A stretch of 64,000 nucleotides of DNA from Azonexus fungiphilus (GTDB lineage Bacteria; Pseudomonadota; Gammaproteobacteria; Burkholderiales; Rhodocyclaceae): positions 248,001 to 312,000 of the forward strand of contig NZ_RBXP01000013.1 of assembly GCF_003634965.1 (NCBI RefSeq), read 5' to 3'. Shown here in pieces: positions 10,173-21,512 of this stretch; position 1 is the stretch's first letter, and every line of letters begins with the position of its first letter. The translations under genes were made by a program, and so were the position numbers. The notes beneath the pieces are model-generated. The model ran no database searches. It saw nothing but the letters and a program-made list of their open reading frames with translations, and was not told where the DNA came from.

Positions 10173-11831
10173 TCAGAGACAGAGCGCGTCCGGATCGGCC
10201 CGCATCAGGCGCTTGTTCATCTTGCCGACGCTGGTCTTGACCAGCGTCTTGACGAAGCGCACCTGAAGCAGCACGCCGTAGCGTGAAATCCCCTCGGCCT
10301 CGATTGCGTGCGCGGCAAAATTGCGTAGTGCGTGCTCACTGACCTGGCCGACGAAGTCGGGCTTGAGCAGCACCAGCGCCAGCGGCCGCTCGCCCCACTT
10401 GTCGTCGGGCACGCCGATCACCGCCACCTCGTGCACCGCCTCGTGCTTGGCGATGATGTCCTCGAGCTGCAGCGACGAGGTCCATTCGCCGCCGGTCTTG
10501 ATCACGTCCTTGATCCGGTCGGTGACCTTGAGGTAACCGGCCGGGTTGATGTTGCCGATGTCGGCGGTGTGCAGGTAGCCGCCGGCCCACAGTTCCTCGG
10601 AGGCTTCCGGTGCGCCGACATAGCCCTGGGTCAGCCAGGGCGCGCGGACGACGACCTCGCCGGTGGCCTTGCCGTCATGGGCGACATCGTGCAGCTGCGG
10701 ATCGACCACGCGCAGGTCGACCAGCGGCAGCGGCCGCCCGGTCTTGGCGCGGATCACCGCCTGCGCCTCGATGTCGAGCGCGAGATCGGCGGTATCGAGA
10801 TGGGCGATCGACAGCACCGGGCAGGTTTCCGACATGCCGTAGCCGGAGAACAGGTCCATGCCCAGCTTCTGCGCGGCGATCGCCATCGCCTCGGGCAGCG
10901 CGGCGCCGCCGATGAGGATCTTGAGCTTCGAGAAATCGGTCTCGCGCGCCTTGGCGTGGCTGAGGATCATGTGCAGGATGGTCGGCACGCAATGCGAGAA
11001 GCTGACGCCCTCCTCGTGGATCAGGCGGCAGATCACGTCGGGCTGGTAGCGCCCGGGATAGACCTGCTTCAGCCCCATCATCGTCGCCAGGTAGGGAAAG
11101 CCCCAGGCGTGCACGTGGAACATCGGCGTCATCGGCATGTACACGTCGTCGCGATGGATGTGCCCCTGGCGGTGCGCGCCGCCGAGGACCGAGGCGACGC
11201 CGAGGGTGTGCAGGACGAGCTGGCGGTGGCTGAAATAGACGCCCTTCGGATTGCCGGTCGTGCCGGTGGTGTAGAAGGTCGTCGCCTGGGCGTTCTCGTC
11301 GAAATCCGGAAAATCGTAGTCGGGCGATGCCGCCGCCAGCATCGCCTCGTACTCGGCAGCGGCGGCTACCGGCGCCGCCGGCATGACCGGCTCGTCGGAA
11401 ATCAGCACGAAGGTCTTCACCGTTTCCAGCTTGCCGGCGATCTCGGCGAGGATGGGGAAGAACTCGCTGTTGACCATCAGCACGTCGGCGCCGGCATGGT
11501 TCAGCGTGTACAGGATCTGTTCGGGACTGAGACGGACATTCACCGTCTGCAGGATGGCGCCCATCATCGGCACCGCGAAGAAGCTCTCGAGGTAGCGATG
11601 GCTGTCCCAGTCCATCATCGCCACCGTCTGCCCGGCTTCGACGCCGAGCCCGGCAAGACCGTCGGCAAGGCGGCCGATGCGCTGGCGCAGGGTCCGGTAG
11701 TCGTGGCGGACCCGGCCCTGGTAGCAGATTTCATGATCGGCCGCGGTCGCCAGTGGCGTCAGCAGCAGCTGCTTGATCAACAGCGGATATTGATAGGCCG
11801 ACGCGGTCGACCGGACGATTTTCACCGGCAT
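10173..11831 (-). CDS. Acyl-CoA synthetase (AMP-forming)
   Basis: 552 aa, a full-length member of the adenylate-forming ligase superfamily. The P-loop-like signature YTTGTTGNPKGVYFSHRQ, the A5-type YGMSET motif, the hinge region around DRIKDVIKTGGEW and the C-terminal catalytic lysine region (TSVGKMNKR) are visible. The family activates a fatty or related carboxylic acid with ATP and then forms the CoA thioester. The overall pattern is like medium/long-chain fatty acyl-CoA ligases, including the DmdB-like (methylthio)propionate-CoA ligase branch, so the exact substrate is not assigned. A GGGAGGG ribosome site precedes the ATG. It appears to be transcribed alone or after rhlE, whose start lies upstream on the same strand. 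Confidence 0.9.
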   Translation of the reverse strand: MPVKIVRSTASAYQYPLLIKQLLLTPLATAADHEICYQGRVRHDYRTLRQRIGRLADGLAGLGVEAGQTVAMMDWDSHRYLESFFAVPMMGAILQTVNVRLSPEQILYTLNHAGADVLMVNSEFFPILAEIAGKLETVKTFVLISDEPVMPAAPVAAAAEYEAMLAAASPDYDFPDFDENAQATTFYTTGTTGNPKGVYFSHRQLVLHTLGVASVLGGAHRQGHIHRDDVYMPMTPMFHVHAWGFPYLATMMGLKQVYPGRYQPDVICRLIHEEGVSFSHCVPTILHMILSHAKARETDFSKLKILIGGAALPEAMAIAAQKLGMDLFSGYGMSETCPVLSIAHLDTADLALDIEAQAVIRAKTGRPLPLVDLRVVDPQLHDVAHDGKATGEVVVRAPWLTQGYVGAPEASEELWAGGYLHTADIGNINPAGYLKVTDRIKDVIKTGGEWTSSLQLEDIIAKHEAVHEVAVIGVPDDKWGERPLALVLLKPDFVGQVSEHALRNFAAHAIEAEGISRYGVLLQVRFVKTLVKTSVGKMNKRLMRADPDALCL

Positions 11832-11904
11832 GCTGCCCTCCCCGATTGTTTTATGTGTGACGAAAACTTTTCGGGGATTTTACGCCCGCCGTCAGCCGGC
11901 GGGA

Positions 11905-13185
11905 TCAGCGATGACGACTGCCGCTCCGGTGTTTTTGCGGTCCACCCGGGTTTTGCCCCGATTTTGCCGCCGGCGCCCCGCGCCCCGGCTGCGGCTTGCG
12001 CGGCCCGCGCGGTGGCTGCGGCGGTCGCGGGGTGGCCACCGCCGACTGTTCGAAGCCGGCAATGACGACCCGCTCGAGCGTGCGCTTGATCAGCTTCTCG
12101 ATGTCCTTCAGCTGCGGGCGCTCGTCATGGCAGACCAGCGACACGGCCTCGCCGGCCATGCCGGCACGGCCGGTGCGGCCGATGCGGTGGACGTAGTCCT
12201 CGGGCACGTTGGGCAGTTCATAGTTGATCACGTAGGGCAGCGCGTCGATGTCGATGCCACGCGCCGCGATGTCGGTGGCCACCAGCGCCACCAGCTTGCC
12301 TTCCTTGAACTCGGAGAGGACGCGGGTCCGTGCGCCCTGCGACTTGTCGCCGTGGATCGCCGCCGCCTTGATGCCGGCCTTGTCCAGCGTCCGCGCCAGC
12401 GCGTCGGCGCCGTGCTTGGTCCGGGCGAAGACCAGCACCTGGTGCCAGCCGTGCGTCTGGAACAGGTGGCAGAGCAGTTCCTTCTTGCGTTCGCGGTCGG
12501 TCTCGATGACCTTCTGGGTCACCGTCTCGGCCGCCGTGTTGCGCGGCGCGACATCGACCGACACCGGCTTGTTGAGCAGGCCGGCGGCGAGCTCGCGGAT
12601 TTCCGGCGAGAAGGTCGCCGAGAACAGCAGGTTCTGGCGCTTCTGTGGCAGCAGCGCGATGACCTTGCGGATGTCGCGGATGAAGCCCATGTCGAGCATG
12701 CGGTCGGCTTCGTCGAGGACGAAAATCTCGATGGCCGAGAGGTCGACCGTGCGCTGCTGGACGTGATCGAGCAGCCGACCTGGCGTCGCCACCAGGATGT
12801 CCACGCCGCGGCGCAGGTTGGCGATCTGCGGGTTGATGCCGACGCCGCCGAAGACGGCCAGCGAGTTGATCGGCAGATGCTTGCCGTAGGTGCGCACGCT
12901 TTCCTCGACCTGGATCGCGAGTTCGCGGGTCGGCGTCAGCACCAGCACGCGCGGCGTCTTGGCAATGCGCGTCAGGCGGTCGTTCGACCCGCTCGCCAGC
13001 AGGTGCAGGATGGGCAGCGTGAAACCGGCGGTCTTACCGGTGCCGGTCTGCGCCGTGGCCATCAGGTCATGGCCGGCAAGCACCGCGGGAATCGCCTGCT
13101 GCTGGATCGGGGTCGGCGTGTCGTAGCCCTGTTCGGCAACGGCGCGCTGGATTTCGGCCTTGAGGCCGAGTTCGGAAAAATGCAT
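11905..13185 (-). CDS. rhlE: DEAD-box RNA helicase, RhlE type
   Basis: 426 aa. An ATP-dependent RNA helicase expected to remodel rRNA and mRNA structures. The Q motif ([10 protein letters not shown]), Walker A AQTGTGKT (45-52), the [13 protein letters not shown] box, SAT, and HRIGRTGR motifs are all present. The C-terminal tail (about 375-426) is Pro/Gly/Arg-rich and basic, as usual in RhlE, and likely adds nonspecific RNA binding. The ATG at 13185 is chosen because GGAG lies six bases upstream. An upstream in-frame TTG (13197) would place the ribosome site inside the gene. A large hairpin lies just upstream of the ribosome site in the mRNA and could affect its expression. Confidence 0.94.
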   Translation of the reverse strand: MHFSELGLKAEIQRAVAEQGYDTPTPIQQQAIPAVLAGHDLMATAQTGTGKTAGFTLPILHLLASGSNDRLTRIAKTPRVLVLTPTRELAIQVEESVRTYGKHLPINSLAVFGGVGINPQIANLRRGVDILVATPGRLLDHVQQRTVDLSAIEIFVLDEADRMLDMGFIRDIRKVIALLPQKRQNLLFSATFSPEIRELAAGLLNKPVSVDVAPRNTAAETVTQKVIETDRERKKELLCHLFQTHGWHQVLVFARTKHGADALARTLDKAGIKAAAIHGDKSQGARTRVLSEFKEGKLVALVATDIAARGIDIDALPYVINYELPNVPEDYVHRIGRTGRAGMAGEAVSLVCHDERPQLKDIEKLIKRTLERVVIAGFEQSAVATPRPPQPPRGPRKPQPGRGAPAAKSGQNPGGPQKHRSGSRHR

Positions 13186-13199
13186 GGACAACTCCAAAG

Positions 13200-13229
13200 G
13201 CGGACGCCCGGCCGTAGCCGGGAGTCCGC
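13200..13229 (-). other. Strong hairpin in the metZ-rhlE spacer
   Basis: A 6+6-bp stem (13200-13205 with 13224-13229, and 13207-13212 with 13217-13222) with one G/A internal mismatch and a 4-base loop. On the - strand it lies between the metZ stop and the rhlE ribosome site. No T-run follows, so it is not a standard terminator. It may be a 3' protective element or a 5' UTR structure. Confidence 0.6.
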
Positions 13230-13237
13230 ACGGAAAA

Positions 13238-14422
13238 TCAGATCAGGGAAAGGCCGCGCTCGAGGTCGGCCTGCAGATCCTCGACCGCTTCCAGGCCGAC
13301 CGCGATGCGCAGCAGGCCTTCGTTGATGCCGGCGGCGGCCCGGGCTTCCGGGGAAATGCGGCCGTGCGTGGTCGAGGCGGGATGGGTGATGGTGGTCTTG
13401 GTGTCGCCGAGATTGGCGGTGATCGAAAGCAGGCGGCAGTTATCCACCACCGTCCAGGCCTGCTCGCGGGCGCCCTTGACCTCGAAGGAGACGATGGCGC
13501 CGCCGCTGGCCTGCTGCGTCTGCGCCAGCGCGTATTGCGGGTGCGAAGGCAGCCCGGGATAGAAGACGCGGGCGACCTTGGGGTGCGCTTCCAGCCAGTG
13601 AGCGAGGCGGGCGGCGTTGGCAGCCTGCGCCTCGATCCGGATCTTCAGCGTTTCCAGGCCCTTGAGCAGGACCCAGGCGTTGAATGCCGACAGCGTCGGC
13701 CCGGCGGTGCGCAGGTACTTGAAGACTTCCTCGGTCAGCTTCTTCGGCCCGCAGACGGCGCCGCCGAGGACACGCCCCTGGCCGTCGATGTACTTGGTCG
13801 CCGAATGGACGACGAGGTCGGCGCCCATGGCCAGCGGCTTCTGCAGGATCGGCGTGCAGAAGCAGTTGTCGACGGCGACCAGGATGCCGTGGGCGTGGGC
13901 GATCGCGGTCAACGCTCGGATATCGGCAATTTCGGTCAGCGGATTCGACGGCGTTTCCAGGAAGAACAGCCTGGTTTCCGGGCGGATCGCCGCTTCCCAG
14001 GCCGCCGGGTCGGTATGCGAGACGAAGGTGGTGGTGATGCCGGTGCGCGACAGGATGTTGTTGAACAGCTGCACGGTGGCGCCGAACAGGCTGTTCGAGG
14101 CGACGATGTGATCGCCCTGCTTGAGGTGCGCCAGGCACAGCGCCATGATCGCCGCCATGCCGCTGGCCGTGGCAACGCAATCCTCGGCGCCTTCAAGCGC
14201 CGCCAGGCGCTCCTCGAACATGCTCACGGTCGGGTTGGAGAAGCGCGCGTAGACATTGCCCTCCTCCTCGCCGGAGAAGCGCTTCGCTGCCTGCGCGGCG
14301 CTGCCGAAAACGAAGCTCGACGTCAGGTAGAGCGCCTCGGCATGCTCGCCGAACTGGCTGCGCTCCTGGCCGGCGCGGACGGCCAGCGTTTCCGGGCGGT
14401 AGTCGGGACGATCGGCCATCAT
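13238..14422 (-). CDS. metZ: O-succinylhomoserine sulfhydrylase
   Basis: 394 aa, Cys/Met-metabolism PLP enzyme family. It makes homocysteine directly from O-succinylhomoserine and sulfide in methionine synthesis. The PLP lysine is K210 in [16 protein letters not shown], and the substrate-binding YARFSNPTV and ETPSNP motifs are present. The whole sequence reads like the MetZ clade rather than MetB or MetY, and the position directly after purF is the common location of metZ in proteobacteria. The start overlaps the purF stop by four bases (ATGA), so the two are co-translated. Sequence alone cannot fully exclude O-acetylhomoserine as substrate. Confidence 0.93.
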   Translation of the reverse strand: MMADRPDYRPETLAVRAGQERSQFGEHAEALYLTSSFVFGSAAQAAKRFSGEEEGNVYARFSNPTVSMFEERLAALEGAEDCVATASGMAAIMALCLAHLKQGDHIVASNSLFGATVQLFNNILSRTGITTTFVSHTDPAAWEAAIRPETRLFFLETPSNPLTEIADIRALTAIAHAHGILVAVDNCFCTPILQKPLAMGADLVVHSATKYIDGQGRVLGGAVCGPKKLTEEVFKYLRTAGPTLSAFNAWVLLKGLETLKIRIEAQAANAARLAHWLEAHPKVARVFYPGLPSHPQYALAQTQQASGGAIVSFEVKGAREQAWTVVDNCRLLSITANLGDTKTTITHPASTTHGRISPEARAAAGINEGLLRIAVGLEAVEDLQADLERGLSLI

Positions 14423-15969
14423 TCCTGTCCGCCGTTGGCCAGGCCGAGCACCATCTGCTGCGATTCGCGACCGTCGCCGTCGTCCTCGTTCTTGTCGTCG
14501 CCCTTGGCCGGCTTCTTGCCGCGCTTGCCCTCGACCGCGTCGAGATAGTAGGCGTCGATGTCGCCGGTGATGTAGCAGCCGTCGAAGCAGGAAGCATCGA
14601 ACACGGTGAGGTCGGCGCGCAGCTTGGTGATCGACTGCTTGAGCGCCTCGATGTCCTGGTAAACCAGCGCGTCGGCACCGATTTCGGCGGCGATCTGGGC
14701 ATCGGTGCGGCCGGTGGCGATCAGTTCGGCCCGCGTCGGCATGTCGATGCCGTAGACATTGGGGAAGCGCACCGGCGGTGCCGCCGAGGCGAAGTAGACC
14801 TTGACCGCACCGGCAGCCCGCGCCATTTCGACGATCTCGTGACTGGTCGTGCCGCGCACGATCGAGTCATCGACCAGCAGCACGCGCTTGCCCTTGAATT
14901 CCTGGCCGACGGTGTTGAGCTTCTGGCGCACCGACTTCTTGCGCATCGCCTGGCCGGGCATGATGAAGGTGCGGCCGACGTAGCGGTTCTTGACGAAGCC
15001 TTCGCGGAACGGGATGCCGAGTTCCTGCGCCAGCTGCATCGCCGACGGCCGGCTCGAATCGGGAATCGGGATGACGACGTCGATCTCCTCGACCGGAATG
15101 ACCTTGCGCACCTTCTCGGCCAGCAGCTCGCCCATCGCCAGCCGCGCTTCGTAAACCGAAACGCCGTCGATCACGGTATCCGGACGGGCGAGATAGACGT
15201 ATTCGAAGATGCACGGCGCGTACATCGGCTGCTGGGCGCACTGGCGGCTGTGCAGCTGGTGGTTGAAATCGATGAACACCGCCTCGCCCGGCTCGATGTC
15301 GCGCACCGCCTGGAAACCCAGGGTATCGAGCGCGACCGACTCGGACGAGACCAGGTATTCGGTACCTTCCGGCGTCTCGTTCTGGCCGTAGATCAGCGGC
15401 CGGATGCCGTGCGGGTCGCGGAAGGCGAGCAGGCCGTAGCCGGCGATGATGGCGACCACCGCATAGGCGCCGCGGCAACGGCGATGGACCCCGGCAACCG
15501 CCTGGAAGATGCTGTCGACGTCGAGTTCATAGCCGTGCGAGGCAGCCTGCAGTTCATGCGCCAGGACGTTGAGCAGGACTTCCGAGTCGGAATTGGTGTT
15601 GATGTGCCGGCGGTCGAGACGGAACATCTCGTCCTTGAGCTGCTCGGCATTGGTCAGGTTGCCGTTGTGGCCGAGGACGATGCCGAACGGCGAATTGACG
15701 TAGAAAGGCTGCGCCTCGGCGAAGTTGTAGGCCGAACCGGCGGTCGGATAACGGACGTGGCCGATGCCGCAGTTGCCCGGCAGGGCGCGCATGTTGCGCG
15801 TGCGGAAGACGTCGCGCACCAGCCCCGGCCCCTTGTGCAGGTGGAAGGTGTTGCCTTGCGCGGTGGCGATCCCCGCCGCGTCCTGGCCGCGATGCTGGAG
15901 CACCATCAGACCGTCGTAGAGCAACTGGTTGACCGGAGTGGTCGCCAATACGCCGAGAATCCCGCACAT
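14419..15969 (-). CDS. purF: Amidophosphoribosyltransferase
   Basis: 516 aa. It performs the first committed step of purine synthesis, converting PRPP and glutamine to phosphoribosylamine. The N-terminus MCGILGV places Cys2 as the N-terminal nucleophile of the glutaminase domain after Met removal. RGQDAAGI and GHNGNLTN follow. The C-terminal phosphoribosyltransferase domain has the PRPP loop VLLVDDSIVRGTTSHEIV. The gene follows cvpA by 13 bases and overlaps metZ by four. The cvpA-purF linkage is conserved in many proteobacteria. The C-terminal tail is rich in Lys, Asp and Glu, which is common in PurF. Confidence 0.98.
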   Translation of the reverse strand: MCGILGVLATTPVNQLLYDGLMVLQHRGQDAAGIATAQGNTFHLHKGPGLVRDVFRTRNMRALPGNCGIGHVRYPTAGSAYNFAEAQPFYVNSPFGIVLGHNGNLTNAEQLKDEMFRLDRRHINTNSDSEVLLNVLAHELQAASHGYELDVDSIFQAVAGVHRRCRGAYAVVAIIAGYGLLAFRDPHGIRPLIYGQNETPEGTEYLVSSESVALDTLGFQAVRDIEPGEAVFIDFNHQLHSRQCAQQPMYAPCIFEYVYLARPDTVIDGVSVYEARLAMGELLAEKVRKVIPVEEIDVVIPIPDSSRPSAMQLAQELGIPFREGFVKNRYVGRTFIMPGQAMRKKSVRQKLNTVGQEFKGKRVLLVDDSIVRGTTSHEIVEMARAAGAVKVYFASAAPPVRFPNVYGIDMPTRAELIATGRTDAQIAAEIGADALVYQDIEALKQSITKLRADLTVFDASCFDGCYITGDIDAYYLDAVEGKRGKKPAKGDDKNEDDGDGRESQQMVLGLANGGQE

Positions 15970-15982
15970 GATTTTTTCCTGA

Positions 15983-16474
15983 TTAACTGAATCGAATTCG
16001 TTTGGCCAGATCGGCCGGCAACATCGGCTTGACTGCCAGCACCGCCGTTTCCAGCGGCGGCGCCAGCGTCGCGTCGCGCCACCAGGGCTGGCTGGGCGCC
16101 GCGGTCATGCCGCCGAGGGCGACCAGCAGCAAGGTCACCAGCAGGCCGCGAGCAAGCCCGAAGAACATCCCGAGCACGCGGTCCGAGACCGACAGCCCGA
16201 GCGCCTTGACCGCCTTGAGAATGAGGATGCGGACGATCGCCATGGCAATCAGCACGCCGAAGAAGACCAGCGTGCAGCCGATCAGCGCGCGCAGCGTCGG
16301 GTCGTCGACGCCGCCGGGCAGCATGGCGCCGAGCTCGGGGCCGAAGACGAAGGCGGCATAGATGCCCAGCCCCCAGGCGACCAGCGCGATGATCTCGCTG
16401 ACCATGCCGCGCCACAAACCGAAACCGAGGGAAAGGACGACGATGCCGATCGCGATGTAGTCGAACAGCGTCAT
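15983..16474 (-). CDS. cvpA: CvpA family inner-membrane protein
   Basis: 163 aa with four predicted membrane helices and the CvpA signature near the start (MTLFDYIAIGIVVLSLGFGLWRG, split by charged residues). CvpA was named for a role in colicin V production in E. coli and is linked to envelope integrity; its molecular activity is unclear. It overlaps the upstream SPOR gene by four bases (ATGA) and is followed by purF, the same order as in E. coli (dedD-cvpA-purF). Confidence 0.93.
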   Translation of the reverse strand: MTLFDYIAIGIVVLSLGFGLWRGMVSEIIALVAWGLGIYAAFVFGPELGAMLPGGVDDPTLRALIGCTLVFFGVLIAMAIVRILILKAVKALGLSVSDRVLGMFFGLARGLLVTLLLVALGGMTAAPSQPWWRDATLAPPLETAVLAVKPMLPADLAKRIRFS

Positions 16475-17205
16475 GACTTCGCTGTGACGACGCCGGAGAC
16501 GCCGATCCGCTTCATCTTGTCGAGCGCCTTCTCGGCAGCTTCGCGGCTCGGGAAGGGGCCGGCGCGGACGCGGGTCTTCTTGCCCTGCGGCGAATCGAGC
16601 GGCTCGGTATAGGTCTTGATGCCGAGCTCGCCGAGCTTCTTGCGCAAGCTGACGACATTGGCCTCGTTGGCGAAGGCGCCGATGAGCACGACATGGGCGC
16701 CGCCAGCGGCGGCCGGCTCGGGCGCCTTGCCGGCGAGGATCGCGGCGGCGCGCCGGGCTTCCTCGTCAGCAGCCGGCTTGGCCGGCTCAGGCTTCTTCTC
16801 GGGCGCTTTCTCGGCTTTCTTCTCGAGCGGCTTTTCCGCCGGCTTGACCGGCTTGTCGACAGGCTTCTCGAGTGGTTTTTCGGCCGGTTTCTCGGGCGCC
16901 TTTTCCGGCATTTTTTCACTTTGCGGGCGGTCGACCGTCATCTTCGCCGGCGCCTCGACAGCCGGCGTCTTCGGCGCCGCTTCCGCGGCCGGCGCGCTTT
17001 CGACCGGGACGGCGACCATCGCCGGCGCGAAGGGTTTCTCGTCCTGGCCGGGAATGCGGATCTCGACATCCTGGACCGGCGGCCGCGGATCGTGGTCCAT
17101 CAGCATCGGCAGCACCAGGGCGACCAGCGAGACGAAGAAGACGGCGCCGACCAGGCGGCGGCGGGCGCGTTTCTTGAGCTGCAGCTGAACGTCGTTGTCT
17201 TCCAT
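16471..17205 (-). CDS. dedD: SPOR-domain cell-division protein (DedD-like)
   Basis: 244 aa. A basic cytoplasmic start (KKRARRR) and one membrane helix at about residues 18-37 (LVGAVFFVSLVALVLPMLM) lead to a long periplasmic linker of Pro/Lys/Glu repeats (about 95-150). The protein ends in a SPOR domain (about 170-244, HVVLIGAFANEANVVSLRKK...VRAGPFPSREAAEKAL). SPOR domains bind denuded glycan strands at the division septum. Its place between folC and cvpA matches E. coli dedD. ATG 17205 is used; a TTG one codon earlier directly abuts it. The linker is strongly repetitive (EKP, EKKPE units). Confidence 0.88.
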   Translation of the reverse strand: MEDNDVQLQLKKRARRRLVGAVFFVSLVALVLPMLMDHDPRPPVQDVEIRIPGQDEKPFAPAMVAVPVESAPAAEAAPKTPAVEAPAKMTVDRPQSEKMPEKAPEKPAEKPLEKPVDKPVKPAEKPLEKKAEKAPEKKPEPAKPAADEEARRAAAILAGKAPEPAAAGGAHVVLIGAFANEANVVSLRKKLGELGIKTYTEPLDSPQGKKTRVRAGPFPSREAAEKALDKMKRIGVSGVVTAKS

Positions 17206-17208
17206 CAA

Positions 17209-18516
17209 TCAGGCTTTCCTGCCCAGCGCGTCGAGCGCGCCGGCCACCGTGTAGAATGATCCGAAGGCGAGGATTCTATCACTTTCCCCGGCTGCCTCCC
17301 GGGCCGCCCGCATCGCCTCGGCCGGCGTATCGTGGCAGACGATCTCGCCACCGACCCCGGCAGCGCGCACGATCTGCGCCAGTGCCGCGGCGGTGGTCCC
17401 GCGCGGCCCGGGCAGGCTGGCCAGGTGCCAGACGTCGACGCGATCCTTGAGCGGCGCCAGGGCACCGGCGATGTCCTTGTCGGCGAGCATGCCGAGCACC
17501 GCCCGGGTGCGGTCGAAGAAGCCCATGTTCGAGAGGTTGTCGGCGAGCACCTTGACCGCCTGCGGATTGTGGCCGACGTCGAGGACGATCGCCGGCTTGC
17601 CGGGAACGACCTGAAAGCGCCCGCTCAATTCGGTTTCGATCAAGCCCGGACGGATCGCCTGCATGGTTACCGGCAACTGCTCGGCAATGGCTTCCAGCGC
17701 GGCCAGCGCGACGCTGGCATTGAACAGCTGGGTCGGCCCGCGCAGCCCCGGGTAGGCCAGCGAGCGGCGCACGACCTGGGCGCCGCTACGGCACCACCAG
17801 CGCCACTGCAGGCGGTTTTCGGCAGCTTCGGCGCCGGGGCGTTCGAAGCCGAAGTCGCGGCCGATCAGGCGCAGGTCGGCGCCGATTGCCGCAGCATGGT
17901 CGAGCAGGCGTTGCGGCGGCTGCGGGTCGGCGCACAGCGCCGGCTTGCCGGCGCGGAAGATGCCGGCCTTCTCGAAGCCGATCGATTCGCGATCCGGCCC
18001 CAGCCAGTCGGTATGGTCGAGGGCCACGGTGGTGACGATGGAAACGTCGGGTTCGTAGGCGTTGACCGCATCAAGGCGACCACCAAGACCGACTTCGAGC
18101 ACCGCCGCCTCGACACCGGCAGCGGCGAAGACTTCCCAGGCGGCGAGCGTGCCGAATTCGAAATAGGTCAGGGCGACACCGCTCGCCAGGCGCGCTGCCT
18201 CGACCTTGGCGAAGGCGGCGCAGAGTGCGGCGTCGTCGACCGGCACGCCGTTCAGGCGGACGCGTTCGTTGTAGGCGAGGATGTGCGGCGAGGTGTAGCA
18301 GCCGACCTTGTAGCCGGCGCGGTCGATGATGTTCTCGAGGTAGGCGCAGGTCGAGCCCTTGCCGTTGGTGCCGCCGACCACGATCACCGGGCAGTGCTGG
18401 ACCTGGCCGAGCGCCGCCTTGACCTGGCGGATGCGATCCAGGCCGAGCTCGATGCCGGCCTGCCCCTTCGGATGCAGGCCCTCGAGATGGGCCAGCCAGT
18501 CGGCGAGAGTCTTCAA
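17209..18516 (-). CDS. folC: Bifunctional folylpolyglutamate / dihydrofolate synthase
   Basis: 435 aa. It adds glutamate to dihydropteroate and polyglutamates to folates. The Mur-ligase-like ATP site GTNGKGST is at residues 49-56, followed by the characteristic [11 protein letters not shown] and [10 protein letters not shown] segments. The start is taken as TTG 18516, overlapping the accD stop as TTGA, because the reading frame begins right at the conserved N-terminus [15 protein letters not shown] and no ATG fits. The same overlap signature occurs at lpxH. The gene sits in the accD-folC-dedD-cvpA-purF order known from enterobacteria. Confidence 0.95.
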   Translation of the reverse strand: MKTLADWLAHLEGLHPKGQAGIELGLDRIRQVKAALGQVQHCPVIVVGGTNGKGSTCAYLENIIDRAGYKVGCYTSPHILAYNERVRLNGVPVDDAALCAAFAKVEAARLASGVALTYFEFGTLAAWEVFAAAGVEAAVLEVGLGGRLDAVNAYEPDVSIVTTVALDHTDWLGPDRESIGFEKAGIFRAGKPALCADPQPPQRLLDHAAAIGADLRLIGRDFGFERPGAEAAENRLQWRWWCRSGAQVVRRSLAYPGLRGPTQLFNASVALAALEAIAEQLPVTMQAIRPGLIETELSGRFQVVPGKPAIVLDVGHNPQAVKVLADNLSNMGFFDRTRAVLGMLADKDIAGALAPLKDRVDVWHLASLPGPRGTTAAALAQIVRAAGVGGEIVCHDTPAEAMRAAREAAGESDRILAFGSFYTVAGALDALGRKA

Positions 18517-19385
18517 GCGGCGGCCGGCTGGTTGAGCAGCAGTGCCAGCGTCCGCGCGACCTGGTCGCGCATTTCGCGGCGATCGACGATCATGTCGATG
18601 GCACCCTTGTCGAGCAGGAACTCGGCACGCTGGAAGCCTTCCGGCAGCTTCTCGCGCACCGTCTGCTCGATGACGCGCGGGCCGGCGAAGCCGATCAGCG
18701 CATTCGGCTCGGCGATGACGACGTCGCCGACGAAGGCGAACGAGGCCGAGACGCCGCCCATGGTCGGGTCGGTCAGGATGGAAATGAACGGCTGGCCGAC
18801 CTGCGACAGGCGGGTCAGCGCCGCCGTCGTCTTGGCCATCTGCATCAGCGAGAACAGGCCTTCCTGCATGCGCGCACCGCCGGAAGCGGCCACGCAGATG
18901 AACGGCGTCTTCTGCTCGATCGCGACATTGACCCCGCGCACGAAGCGCTCGCCGAGCACCGAACCCATCGAACCGCCCATGAAGTCGAACTCGAAGGCGG
19001 CGGCAACCGCCGGAATGTTCTTGATCGCGCCCTGCATGACCACCAGCGAATCGCTTTCGCCGGTATCGCGGTTGGCATCCATCAGGCGATCCGGGTACTT
19101 CTTCGAATCCTTGAACTTGAGGCTGTCGACCGGCACCACCTCGGCGCCGATCTCGAAGCGGCCTTCCGGATCGAGCAGCAGGTCGAGACGCTGGCGGGCA
19201 TTGATGCGATGGTGATGACCGCACTTCGGGCAAACCTGCAGGTTGTTCTGCAGGTCGGTCGCGTAGAGCACCGCTTCGCAGGCCGGGCACTTGCTCCACA
19301 GGCCTTCGGGCAGGTTCGTGCGGCGTTGCGGACCGCCCTGCTCACGCTTGATCTTCGGGGGCAACAGTTTGTTCAACCAGCTCAT
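18513..19385 (-). CDS. accD: Acetyl-CoA carboxylase carboxyltransferase subunit beta
   Basis: 290 aa, normal length. With AccA it transfers the carboxyl group from carboxybiotin to acetyl-CoA, giving malonyl-CoA for fatty-acid synthesis. The N-terminal zinc ribbon has C33, C36, C52 and C55, and the carboxyltransferase core shows SGGARMQEG and the glycine-rich [16 protein letters not shown]. It overlaps trpA upstream by four bases and folC downstream by four, so the trpA-accD-folC genes are translationally chained. Confidence 0.98.
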   Translation of the reverse strand: MSWLNKLLPPKIKREQGGPQRRTNLPEGLWSKCPACEAVLYATDLQNNLQVCPKCGHHHRINARQRLDLLLDPEGRFEIGAEVVPVDSLKFKDSKKYPDRLMDANRDTGESDSLVVMQGAIKNIPAVAAAFEFDFMGGSMGSVLGERFVRGVNVAIEQKTPFICVAASGGARMQEGLFSLMQMAKTTAALTRLSQVGQPFISILTDPTMGGVSASFAFVGDVVIAEPNALIGFAGPRVIEQTVREKLPEGFQRAEFLLDKGAIDMIVDRREMRDQVARTLALLLNQPAAA

Positions 19386-20187
19386 TTCTTCACCTCATCA
19401 ACACCGCGACGGATTTCGGCAACCAATGTCCTGACATTGGCGCAGGCCGTCTCCACGGTCGACTTCTCGATTTCTTCAATAATCCGGCTGCCGACGACGA
19501 CGGCGTCGGCAAAGGCGGCAATACGGGCGGCCGTTGCGGCATCGCGGATGCCGAAACCGACCCCGACCGGCAGGCCGGTCTGGGCGCGGATCGCCGGCAG
19601 CCGCTCGGCGACGGCATCGACGTTGAGCGCGCCGGACCCGGTGACGCCGGCCAGCGACACGTAATAGACATAACCGCTGGCGATCTTCGCCACCTGGGCG
19701 ATGCGTTCGACGGTCGACGTCGGCGCGATCAGGAAAATCGGATCCATGCCGCAGGCCTGCATCGCCGCGCCGAACTTGGCCGCCTCTTCCGGCGGGTAAT
19801 CGACCACCAGCACGCCATCGACGCCGACGGTCGACGCCGCCTGCGCGAACTTTTCCAGGCCCATCGCCTCGATCGGGTTGGCGTAGCCCATCAGCACCAC
19901 CGGCGTCGTCGCGTCGGTCTTGCGGAATTCACCAACCAGCTGGAGCACCTTGCGCAGCGTCATGCCCTTGGCCAGCGCCCGTTCGGAGGCACGCTGGATG
20001 GTCGGGCCGTCGGCCATCGGGTCGGAGAAGGGAACGCCGAGTTCGATCACGTCGGCGCCGGCCTCGACCAGCGCGTGCATCAGCGGCAAGGTCAGCGCCG
20101 CATCCGGGTCGCCGGCGGTGATGAAGGGAATCAGCGCCTTGCGGCCTTGGCCATCGAGGCGGGCGAATGTTTGTTGGATGCGCGACA

Positions 20188-20188
<1 letters not shown>
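19382..20188 (-). CDS. trpA: Tryptophan synthase alpha chain
   Basis: 268 aa TIM-barrel protein that cleaves indole-3-glycerol phosphate to indole and glyceraldehyde 3-phosphate, passing indole to TrpB. The catalytic acids match the family positions: E49 ([11 protein letters not shown]) and D60 (MADGPTIQ). The phosphate-binding loop near GFGIRD is intact. The start overlaps the trpB stop by one base (TGATG) and the gene overlaps accD by four. Confidence 0.98.
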
Positions 20189-21393
<1,205 letters not shown>

Positions 21394-21512
21394 CGAATAA
21401 CTCCTTGAAAAAAGTGGACGCAAAGGAACTGCCGCCCAACCTCAAGGGTGATTGGCCAGATGGCGCCGCCAACAGGTTCGGGTGATACCCCCCGCGGATT
21501 CCCGCATTTTCC

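Noticed and set aside
18517..19299. N-terminal extension of folC through accD
   Set aside because: The frame is open but lies inside accD in another frame; FolC similarity begins exactly at the TTG overlapping the accD stop.
21394..21512. trp attenuator or riboswitch in the trpF-trpB gap
   Set aside because: No leader peptide with Trp codons, no paired terminator/antiterminator and no T-box features were found.
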